A DNA stretch of 64,000 bases, from NCBI RefSeq assembly GCF_000153165.2, contig NC_014472.1:1237501-1301500 (forward strand), written 5' to 3'. The stretch's first letter is position 1; the number at the start of each line of letters is the position of its first letter. Both the position numbers and the translations under genes were made by a program. This document shows, piece after piece, positions 45,867 through 52,577 of this stretch. This DNA is from Maribacter sp. HTCC2170. Lineage in GTDB: Bacteria > Bacteroidota > Bacteroidia > Flavobacteriales > Flavobacteriaceae. Under the pieces are notes generated by a model. It had not been told where the DNA came from, did no database searches, and saw only the letters and a list, made by a program, of their open reading frames with translations.

Positions 45867-46340
45867 TTAGTCCACTGCCGCAATACAGTCCATTTCAACT
45901 AGTGATTTTCCTGGCACACCACCATAGGTAGCAACAGTGGTACGTACAGGTGGGTTTTTACCAAAACGACCTCTGAAGACTTCGTTCATTCCATGATAAT
46001 CTGCTAAATCGGCCAAATACACATTTACCTTTAACACCTGCTCCATAGATGACCCATTTCTTTCAAGTTCTTTTTGTAGCTCCTGCAATACTATCTCCGT
46101 ATGCGCCTTAATCTCATAAGGCTCAACATGAGCACCTTTTCCAGCAATATAAAGAGTGTTACCATGTTTTACGGCACCAGAAAAAAGAGGTATGTTTTGA
46201 TCGTTAGTTATTTCGCCAACTACTTCTTTTTTGACTTTAGATTTAGTATTCATACCATTTACTGATCCAACACCAAAAAGTGCAGCTAGTCCCATTCCAA
46301 TTTTTTTGAAGGTTGCCCTTCTAGTTGTTGTACTTTCCAT
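45867..46340 (-). CDS. RidA-family imine deaminase with Tat-like signal
   Basis: The 157-aa protein has an N-terminal TTTRRATFKKIGMGLAALFG segment (Tat-like) followed by a RidA domain (residues ~45-155) with AGKGAHVEPYEIKAHT and the catalytic-type Arg133 and Glu149 (PVRTTVATYGGVPGKSLVEM). It should convert imines from the PLP lyase to keto acids and ammonia. This paralogue differs from the lipoprotein RidA in signal and core sequence. It lies between the PLP gene and the RraA-fold gene. Confidence 0.9.
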   Translation of the reverse strand: MESTTTRRATFKKIGMGLAALFGVGSVNGMNTKSKVKKEVVGEITNDQNIPLFSGAVKHGNTLYIAGKGAHVEPYEIKAHTEIVLQELQKELERNGSSMEQVLKVNVYLADLADYHGMNEVFRGRFGKNPPVRTTVATYGGVPGKSLVEMDCIAAVD

Positions 46341-46378
46341 TTACTTTAAATTTTAATAACAGATTTATATTTACTTTC

Positions 46379-47296
46379 TTACCATGTTCGTTTTTTTAAT
46401 AATTCCTGTATCTGTTCTTTCGGAACTGGTAATACATCGATATGTTTTGTAAGCCATTTTGAGAAGTCTTTCTCAATTTCGTCTGTCCATTTATTATCTA
46501 TTTGCCCAGGAGTGTATTTACCTTCCTTCAATCTTCCAATACCGAATAAATCACGCAGTTTTACCACTTCGGAAGTAACAACAACTTTTTCTGCAAGATG
46601 TGCAGGGATAAAAACCACCCCTTCTTTCTTTCCTAGGATAATATCTCCAGGTAAAACTGTGGCCGCCCCAATGCGAATGGGGTCATTTATGCTAAGTAAC
46701 ATAACCTCAGTTAAAAAAGATGGATGCCACCCTCTTACAAATGCATTGAACCCCTTAATCTTGGAAAGTCCGGCCATATCTCTACTAGAAGCATTGAACA
46801 CCACACCTGTTTTTGATTTAGCGTAAATAGAGTTACCCAAATTATCACCTATTAATGTACCATCCACTATTTTTCCAAAACCATCAGCGACATAAACATC
46901 ATTTTCTTGGAGCATATCTATTGGCCATGAATTGGTGTTCCCAATTTGACCTTCTTGCATACCCCTTTTCTTTATTTGCGCTGATACATCAGGACGATTG
47001 GGCATATACTGAACCGTAAGTGCTCGTCCTACTACTGGGACATCGTCATGCAATGGCTTCCAACCTCCTTCAAACTGGTTATGGTATCCTTCATTTCGTA
47101 AAACTCCCCATGCTTCTTCAATAGAAACTTCTTTCATTCTCAATAAAATATCGTCGGCTACCTTAGGTCTCCCATCAGCAAATCTTTCACCCTCCCATTG
47201 TGAGGTAAGAAATATTATCTGTTCCTTTGGTGTGGTTTGAGCGGTAGCAAAGTCACAAGCTAAAATCAGTATAATTACAAGTTTTAATATCTTCAT
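46379..47296 (-). CDS. Exported RraA-fold aldolase/decarboxylase-like protein
   Basis: The 305-aa protein has a signal peptide (ILILACDFATAQ). The RraA fold is visible with GDNLGNSIYAKSKTGVVFNA, the metal-site Arg-Asp pair (SSRDMAG) and DIILGKKEGVVFIPAHLAEK. Enzymes of this fold cleave 4-hydroxy-4-methyl-2-oxoglutarate or decarboxylate oxaloacetate, giving pyruvate. The ATG at 47296 is chosen because it begins the signal peptide and leaves 10 bp after the transporter gene. N- and C-terminal extensions make it longer than RraA (~160) or the aldolase (~230). Confidence 0.85.
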   Translation of the reverse strand: MKILKLVIILILACDFATAQTTPKEQIIFLTSQWEGERFADGRPKVADDILLRMKEVSIEEAWGVLRNEGYHNQFEGGWKPLHDDVPVVGRALTVQYMPNRPDVSAQIKKRGMQEGQIGNTNSWPIDMLQENDVYVADGFGKIVDGTLIGDNLGNSIYAKSKTGVVFNASSRDMAGLSKIKGFNAFVRGWHPSFLTEVMLLSINDPIRIGAATVLPGDIILGKKEGVVFIPAHLAEKVVVTSEVVKLRDLFGIGRLKEGKYTPGQIDNKWTDEIEKDFSKWLTKHIDVLPVPKEQIQELLKKRTW

Positions 47297-47306
47297 TGAA
47301 TTACAT

Positions 47307-48422
47307 TTAATTATTATTTTCAATTTCTTTTGGGGAAGATTTTGCTTTTTTATTTGGGTCCCTGTCTCTCCACCAAGTTGCTAAAGAAGAACCTGAAATA
47401 TTCATCCAAGGACCAAAAACTGCTGGTGCCAATCCAATAGTAGATACTTTGCCCATTTCCAAGGCAATTCCTGAAGCCAGTCCTCCATTTTGCATGCCAA
47501 CTTCCAAGGCTATAGTCCTACAATCCTGTTCGTTCATCTTTAATATCCTACATCCCCAATACCCCAAAAAATAGCCGGCTGCATTGTGGATTATTGCGGC
47601 AATAATCAGAAATATACCAATCGAAAGCAAACTATCTCTTCCGGCTGCGGTAATTATCATTATTATAAATGCTATACCCGCCATTGAAACTATGGGCATA
47701 GCTTTATCCAACCATTTGGCTTTGCCATGAAAAAAATAATTGAATGCCAACCCTACTATTATAGGTAAGATAACGATTTTAACAATGCTGAACATCATTC
47801 CCAAGAAGTCTATAGGCACAAACTCTCCAGCAAATAACTCCATTAGCAACGGAGTCATCAGAGGTGCTAAAAGAGTTGACACAGCAGTTAAAGTAACAGA
47901 TAATGCCAAATTTGCCTTCGCCAAATAGGCCATAACATTAGATGCTAATCCACTTGGTGAAGAGCCTATCAAAACCACTCCGGCCGCAATCTCTGCTGGA
48001 AAATTGAACATAGTGGCAATTGCAAACCCTAAAACCGGCATTATAGTAAACTGGCAAGTTAATCCTACCAATACCCCCTTGGGCATTTTAACCACGCCAA
48101 GAAAGTCTTTAGCACTCATCGCTGTTCCCATTCCAAACATAATAATCTGGAGCAATGGAACTATAAGTGATTTTAATTGAAAGTCTCCAACCTTTTGTAA
48201 ATAAGACGGGTAAAACATGGCTATCGTTACCGCGGCAAAAATCAATATTGTAAACGAGAATCCCTTAAATGTTTTATGGCCCCTGACAGCCAACGCCAAA
48301 AAAAGAAAAAAGAAGACAAGTAGAGGGCCTACTTGACTTCCGTAATCCACTAAGTACATTGCAATTGCAGCTATAAGACAAATTACTGAAACAATCAACA
48401 ATGTTTTATAAGGTCCTTTCAT
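47307..48422 (-). CDS. Bile acid:Na+ symporter (BASS)-family transporter
   Basis: The 371-aa inner-membrane protein has nine to ten helices. Family features include FGMGTAMSAKDFLGVVKMPK, the crossover segment VLIGSSPSGLASNVMAYLAKANLAL and IALEVGMQNGGLASGIAL. BASS proteins import organic anions such as bile acids, pyruvate, pantothenate or 2-keto acids with Na+. Within an operon of exported enzymes it is the natural way to take up the final product, for example a keto acid. Confidence 0.92.
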   Translation of the reverse strand: MKGPYKTLLIVSVICLIAAIAMYLVDYGSQVGPLLVFFFLFLALAVRGHKTFKGFSFTILIFAAVTIAMFYPSYLQKVGDFQLKSLIVPLLQIIMFGMGTAMSAKDFLGVVKMPKGVLVGLTCQFTIMPVLGFAIATMFNFPAEIAAGVVLIGSSPSGLASNVMAYLAKANLALSVTLTAVSTLLAPLMTPLLMELFAGEFVPIDFLGMMFSIVKIVILPIIVGLAFNYFFHGKAKWLDKAMPIVSMAGIAFIIMIITAAGRDSLLSIGIFLIIAAIIHNAAGYFLGYWGCRILKMNEQDCRTIALEVGMQNGGLASGIALEMGKVSTIGLAPAVFGPWMNISGSSLATWWRDRDPNKKAKSSPKEIENNN

Positions 48423-48473
48423 ATTTTTAAAATATAAGATTTCATCTTTATTTGTTTGCTAAGTATAATATCG

Positions 48474-49715
48474 TTATTCATTCCACACTGGGGCAGATAT
48501 CCCATTTAAATCGTAAACGACCTTCCCTTCTCTTATGGTCAACTCACATTCCAATTTCTTGTCACCTTTCATCTTTTTCCCTCGAGTATCAATAAAACCA
48601 AATTCACCTTTTCTTAATTTAAGAACAGTCAAATCGGCCACAGCACCAACCGATAAATGACCCAAATCTGGGCGTTTAATAATATTGGCCGGATTCCAGG
48701 TAACCGAAGCAATTACCTCATCAATAGGCATGTTCATATTAAGAAATTTGGACATTATGTTTACAATATCCTTCATTCCACCATTCATACTTCCTGTATG
48801 CAGATCCGTACTAATTGAGTTTGGTTTAAACCCTTGTTTCATTGCTGGTATTGCTTGTTCAAATAAGAAACTACCACCACCATGACCAACGTCAAATATG
48901 ATTCCACGCTCTTGAGCTCTAAAGGCAAAATCATGGACTTTACCATTTTCATCAACTATAGGTATTCGGCCATTTACTTGCGCGTAGGCATGGGTAAAAA
49001 TATCACCGGGTCTTAATTTTTCCATAAAAAGTTTCTCAATAGATAATTCTGGGTTACTACCTCCAAAATCTATCATTACCGGAATATTGGCGAGCTTCCC
49101 TGCCTCAACAACACGATCAGTAGGGGTCCAATCAAAACCGCTATAATGGGCCAACTTTACACCAACTATGATTCCAGGATATTGTTTGGCTACCAAAGCG
49201 GTGAGTTTGGAATTCATATCTTCCAAATTTTGTTCAATGACCCCCCCTTTCATTCCAGATCCAACTATATTCAAGAAGGACAATACACGCGTTTTAGATC
49301 GATCAATTGTCTGTTCTTTGAAAGTTCTGAAATTTTTCCAGCCTGCACCACCAACATCAACAATAGTGGTAACCCCGCTACGAAATGAAAAACCATCAGG
49401 AGGCAAAGCCGTAAAACTATTACTTAAATAGGCATTAGGCTCAGTACCATGAAAGTTATGGCTGTGAATATCTATGAGTCCTGGACAAACCAATAATCCT
49501 TTGCCGTTTATAACCGTTGATGCTTGGTTTGTAGAAATGTTTCTCTCTACTTTAGCGATTTTCCCATCTTTGATGGCCACATCAAATACCCCATTTAAAC
49601 TGTTTTTTGAATCAATGACCGTTCCTCCTTTTATGAGAACATCAATCTCCTGAGCGTCTCCCATGAAAGAGACAAATAATACTAATATGAACAGAATGAT
49701 ACTTTTTTTCATCAT
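48474..49715 (-). CDS. Exported amidohydrolase/deacetylase-family metallohydrolase
   Basis: The 413-aa protein has a signal peptide (ILVLFVSFMGDAQ). Metal-binding features of the amidohydrolase superfamily are visible: H84-x-H86 (GLIDIHSHNFHG), Lys in GVKLAHYSGFDW, His in FTHAYAQ and DVGHGGGSF, and Asp in ISTDLHTGSMNG. The closest recognisable group (the Atu3266 type) deacylates small esters/amides and is often encoded beside DgaE-like PLP lyases, as here. It is the first gene of the seven-gene operon and probably frees an amino compound for the lyase. Confidence 0.92.
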   Translation of the reverse strand: MMKKSIILFILVLFVSFMGDAQEIDVLIKGGTVIDSKNSLNGVFDVAIKDGKIAKVERNISTNQASTVINGKGLLVCPGLIDIHSHNFHGTEPNAYLSNSFTALPPDGFSFRSGVTTIVDVGGAGWKNFRTFKEQTIDRSKTRVLSFLNIVGSGMKGGVIEQNLEDMNSKLTALVAKQYPGIIVGVKLAHYSGFDWTPTDRVVEAGKLANIPVMIDFGGSNPELSIEKLFMEKLRPGDIFTHAYAQVNGRIPIVDENGKVHDFAFRAQERGIIFDVGHGGGSFLFEQAIPAMKQGFKPNSISTDLHTGSMNGGMKDIVNIMSKFLNMNMPIDEVIASVTWNPANIIKRPDLGHLSVGAVADLTVLKLRKGEFGFIDTRGKKMKGDKKLECELTIREGKVVYDLNGISAPVWNE

Positions 49716-50037
49716 GATTATCTTAATTAGTGACAGATTTAATTGGTTCGATGAGGGTGTTATTCTCTACTTGTTCCTTTCTTATTTTTTTTATTTTCAA
49801 CAGGGATTGTAGTGGAGGCATCATTGCCAAAATTGATTCCGATATAGATCTTATAAAATTCTCCTTATTTCGTAATCAATTTAGCTGTAATTACCGCAAA
49901 AGAAGGTCTTATTAAGTAAAGTTTCTACTGCTTTAAAACAATCCATTTTGACAATATGTGCTCGTGCACATCTTTAATTTTGTAATAATGTACTTAATTT
50001 TTTTATGCTTTAGAAATTAAAGAAAGTATTTTATGTG
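49716..50037. other. Intergenic region upstream of the exported-lyase operon
   Basis: This 322-bp stretch should hold the promoter of the operon starting at 49715 and the end of the CBM9-like transcript. The only clear structure is the palindrome at 49956-49971. A short open frame at 49730-49915 on the plus strand has no features of a real protein. No terminator is visible. Confidence 0.6.
49956..49971. promoter_or_regulatory. Perfect 6-4-6 palindrome, candidate operator
   Basis: ATGTGC-TCGT-GCACAT is a perfect inverted repeat about 240 bp upstream of the amidohydrolase start. The shape fits a dimeric regulator site (GntR- or LacI-like), but no regulator gene is adjacent. Confidence 0.35.
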
Positions 50038-50781
50038 TTATTCGAACATCAGATTTCCAAAATACCCGGGTTGGTGAAAGTCAGGTCTTTCAGTACCGAC
50101 GGGGTTCCAACTCAGATAATGCGGTTTAGAAGTTTGATCTCCACATTTATAAAAATTGGCATTAGCCTTTAGTCCCTTAAGTTTTAAACCATCTTCATGC
50201 ACAAAGACCTCCACAGGTATAATTATTGTTAGTTCCCACGAATACTCCCCTGTTCTCTCTTCAAAAGGAAGGTTGCCGAGTGAAGATTCGATTTGAATTT
50301 TGTTTTCGATTAAATGAGGATCGATGAATTGTCGATTCCCTCTATTTGGCCCATAAGCAAGGTGAGTAGTGCCTATGCAATTAAACTCAAAATTATAATA
50401 ATTGCCATTCTGTTGTGGATCTATAAAAAACTCAACACAACTATCCTTGTGTGTGGCACTATTCGTCTCTGTTCTTTGAGCGAGAATATGTTCTTCTTGG
50501 ACGTAGAACTTCAACCATATTTGATCGTTGTTATGAGCTATTTTAAAACGAACCGTGGGTTCATAAGGAAATTCTTGCCAGTTAATTAGATCAACACTTT
50601 GAAATTCAATTTTGTTATTCAAAATATCTGATACTTCTTGGGTACTTACATCTGTTGAAACATCAATCTCTTTAACCATAAGAACCTTATTAGTAGTGTC
50701 CATTCTGTTACAGGCAGATAGGCATATGCCAATTAGTAGTATTTTGAAAGTTCTTGTGAAGAACATATTTAAATTTTTCAC
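50038..50781 (-). CDS. CBM9-like carbohydrate-binding lipoprotein
   Basis: The 247-aa protein has a lipobox (GICLSACNRM, Cys24). The mature part resembles family 9 carbohydrate-binding modules: VRFKIAHNNDQIWLKFYV, KDSCVEFFIDPQQNGNYYNFEFN and YSWELTIIIPVEVF, ending FHQPGYFGNLMFE. It probably binds a sugar at the cell surface. No enzyme is fused to it. It lies upstream of the exported-lyase operon on the same strand with a 322-bp gap, so a shared substrate is possible but not shown. Confidence 0.85.
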   Translation of the reverse strand: MKNLNMFFTRTFKILLIGICLSACNRMDTTNKVLMVKEIDVSTDVSTQEVSDILNNKIEFQSVDLINWQEFPYEPTVRFKIAHNNDQIWLKFYVQEEHILAQRTETNSATHKDSCVEFFIDPQQNGNYYNFEFNCIGTTHLAYGPNRGNRQFIDPHLIENKIQIESSLGNLPFEERTGEYSWELTIIIPVEVFVHEDGLKLKGLKANANFYKCGDQTSKPHYLSWNPVGTERPDFHQPGYFGNLMFE

Positions 50782-50814
50782 TTCATTCTAAATATACAAA
50801 ATTCATAGAGGCAT

Positions 50815-50855
50815 AAAAAAAAGGGATAACCGAAATCTCTTTCTAATTATCCCTT
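50815..50855 (-). terminator. Rho-independent terminator of the muramidase transcript
   Basis: On the minus strand AAGGGATAA (50855-50847) pairs with TTATCCCTT (50829-50821), a perfect 9-bp stem, followed by a run of T. It lies about 65 bp after the stop codon of the gene ending at 50921. Confidence 0.85.
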
Positions 50856-50920
50856 AAGGGGGAACGTAACAAACACAACCCTTACTTTTTAAATATCAAA
50901 AAACGAATACCTCCCAATTG

Positions 50921-51550
50921 TCATTTATTTACTTTTGGGTTTTTCAAAGCAACTATGCTCGACATATCGAACCCAGAAAAATCGTTTAAATAATTAGAAA
51001 GTTTGGTCCCGAAGACATCTTCAACATTTAACTGCCCATTTGACCTCAAATATTTTTTTACGTTTCCCGCACCAGCTAAATGGGCTGCAGCCAATATTCC
51101 GGACTCAGTAATTTTTATCTTATTAATTGTCTTTCCAATACTTTTTTTAATCTCTCTTCTTAGTATCCATTTGTTTCTTTTCAAGTTCAGATGAAATACT
51201 TCTTCCTGTAATTTAGGGGAGCTCAAAAACATAATTTGATTGTTTACCCCCATTAGGTTCAATGTTTCAATTCCAAATTGATATTTACCTAGATACCCTA
51301 AATCATTGGTAGCAAAATAATCGCCGCTTGATTCTTTAAAAGCCATAGCCTCTTTGAAACCAATATAGCCCTTTCCCAAAAATGGAACTGGAAAATTTAA
51401 AGGCAAATCACAATACGAATCGCGTTCCAATACGATTGTATCTGGCTCAATAATCTCTACCTGTTCCTGAATAACTCCATTCTCATTTGTGCCAAATCCC
51501 ACACTTAGGAGAATACCGAAAAACATACATACAGTATAATAATTCCTCAT
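50921..51550 (-). CDS. Secreted muramidase/lytic transglycosylase-like protein
   Basis: The 209-aa protein has an N-terminal hydrophobic signal (MFFGILLSVGFG). The lysozyme-like core has FKESSGDYFATNDLGYLGKYQFG with the probable catalytic Glu73, then SSPKLQEEVFHLNL and ITESGILAAAHLAGAGNVKKYL. This pattern is typical of small peptidoglycan-cleaving enzymes of the transglycosylase/phage-lysozyme superfamily. It probably acts on the cell wall in the periplasm or on other cells. A 28-codon membrane-peptide ORF ends 4 bp upstream. Confidence 0.82.
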   Translation of the reverse strand: MRNYYTVCMFFGILLSVGFGTNENGVIQEQVEIIEPDTIVLERDSYCDLPLNFPVPFLGKGYIGFKEAMAFKESSGDYFATNDLGYLGKYQFGIETLNLMGVNNQIMFLSSPKLQEEVFHLNLKRNKWILRREIKKSIGKTINKIKITESGILAAAHLAGAGNVKKYLRSNGQLNVEDVFGTKLSNYLNDFSGFDMSSIVALKNPKVNK

Positions 51551-51554
51551 GACC

Positions 51555-51641
51555 CTACGTCAACACATTATTCAAAATCTGTAGTATAATTAAAATCCCA
51601 AACAGAATTAAAAAACCGTAACCATTTTCTTTTCTTTTCAT
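51555..51641 (-). CDS. Putative 28-aa single-span membrane peptide
   Basis: The short frame starts MKRKENGYGF and continues with a hydrophobic run (LILFGILIILQIL), ending NNVLT then TAG. Basic N-terminus plus one transmembrane helix is a typical small membrane protein. It sits 4 bp upstream of the muramidase gene, so coupling is plausible. Very short frames can arise by chance, hence moderate confidence. Confidence 0.45.
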   Translation of the reverse strand: MKRKENGYGFLILFGILIILQILNNVLT

Positions 51642-51673
51642 ATCAATCGATTATTGACAACGTTTCTCAAAAT

Positions 51674-51904
51674 TTACTTCTTACTGGGTACGAAACCATA
51701 TCTTTTTTCTAACCTTTCTATCGTACAATCAACCACATCCTTGGATTTATACAAATCACCACTCAATGCTGATCCTATGAACAACTCATCGTCCCGATTT
51801 TCCGAACCAAAACCACCAATCTTAAGAGTGGTATCGCTTGTATTTAACCCTAAATAATCATTAGTGAATTTTTTAAGACGGATAAGTTTAAAATCTAAAG
51901 GCAT
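51674..51904 (-). CDS. Small protein of unknown function
   Basis: The 76-aa protein starts MPLDFKLIRLKKFTNDYLGL and has a central acidic/Gly segment (IGGFGSENRDDELFIG) and a helical basic end (CTIERLEKRYGFVPSKK). No signal or membrane segment is present. It is bounded upstream by a terminator and followed downstream by the 28-aa peptide and the muramidase on the same strand, so all three may form one transcript. Confidence 0.5.
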   Translation of the reverse strand: MPLDFKLIRLKKFTNDYLGLNTSDTTLKIGGFGSENRDDELFIGSALSGDLYKSKDVVDCTIERLEKRYGFVPSKK

Positions 51905-51961
51905 ATATATTCTAAATGTTCAGGAGTGAAAACTCTTCTCTTTATTTCATCACTAACTATT

Positions 51962-51989
51962 AAAAAAAGGCCCTGTAAACAGGGCCTTT
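51962..51989 (-). terminator. Rho-independent terminator
   Basis: AAAGGCCCTG (51966-51975) and CAGGGCCTTT (51980-51989) form a perfect 10-bp stem with a TAAA loop; on the minus strand it is followed by a T run. It ends a minus-strand transcript from upstream, most likely that of the 54-aa membrane peptide (52186-52350). Confidence 0.9.
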
Positions 51990-52035
51990 AAACCAACCAA
52001 ACTAATTAAAACCTAAATTACTCTTAATTATTATC

Positions 52036-52088
52036 AAAACCCTGGCTGGTTTTTTCACCTCATTAGAATTGCCAATCATATTCTAATG
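52036..52088. other. Structured intergenic stretch with two inverted repeats
   Basis: AAAACC-CTGGCT-GGTTTT (52036-52053, followed by Ts) and a perfect 9-bp inverted repeat CATTAGAAT (52061-52069) / ATTCTAATG (52080-52088) lie between the 54-aa gene and its terminator. They may be a long structured 3' UTR, a small RNA or an operator. Confidence 0.4.
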
Positions 52089-52185
52089 GATCCAACAGAT
52101 AATTAATGGTTAGTGTTAGCATAGCTAATTACCTGTCTATTATTTTCTTGTTTTTATTCTGGAAAACCAATTGCCCAGTTTTGAT

Positions 52186-52350
52186 TTATTCTTTTTTTTT
52201 TAGCAATTGATCTCTCAATTTTTGATCAGAACTTGGCCCTGGAATCATCTTCTTTTTTAGTCGGGTTTTAGGAATAATAATGTACAATGTGTATATAAAA
52301 ACAAGTACGCTTATTATGAAAAGGATGTCTACTAAAAAATTGAAATTCAT
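52186..52350 (-). CDS. Putative 54-aa single-span membrane protein
   Basis: The frame starts MNFNFLVDILFIISVLVFIY, continues TLYIIIPKTRLKKK and ends KLRDQLLKKKE. One transmembrane helix (residues ~4-26) is followed by a strongly basic cytoplasmic tail, the shape of a typical bacterial small membrane protein. It has ATG and TAA and a plausible downstream terminator at 51962-51989. It lies downstream of the signalling operon (227-bp gap), so membership of that transcript is possible. No family is recognised. Confidence 0.6.
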   Translation of the reverse strand: MNFNFLVDILFIISVLVFIYTLYIIIPKTRLKKKMIPGPSSDQKLRDQLLKKKE

Positions 52351-52461
52351 AAGTGCCTCTCTTAATCGTTCAGGGCATTTGTTTCTATTAAACCCTAATA
52401 CTTTGTAAATCTAACACGTGAGTGTCAACAGGAAAGAAGAATCAAATCAATCAAATCTGAT

Positions 52462-52503
52462 ATCGATGAAATGTACAAATTAATCGATGAAATGCGCAAA
52501 TTG
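52462..52503 (+). repeat. Tandem 21-bp repeat that reads as a heptad repeat
   Basis: Two copies of a 21-bp unit beginning ATCGATGAAATG lie head to tail (52462-52482 and 52483-52503) with three differences. In the plus frame they translate as IDEMYKL and IDEMRKL within an open stretch from 52399 to a TAA after LKFFLTF. The frame has no convincing start codon, so it may be the remnant of a coiled-coil gene or a duplicated regulatory site. Confidence 0.45.
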
Positions 52504-52577
52504 AAGTTTTTTCTTACTTTTTAAAAATAAAAACATAGATAAAAATCTGGGTTATAGTTGAAGCAGGCCGCGCAATT

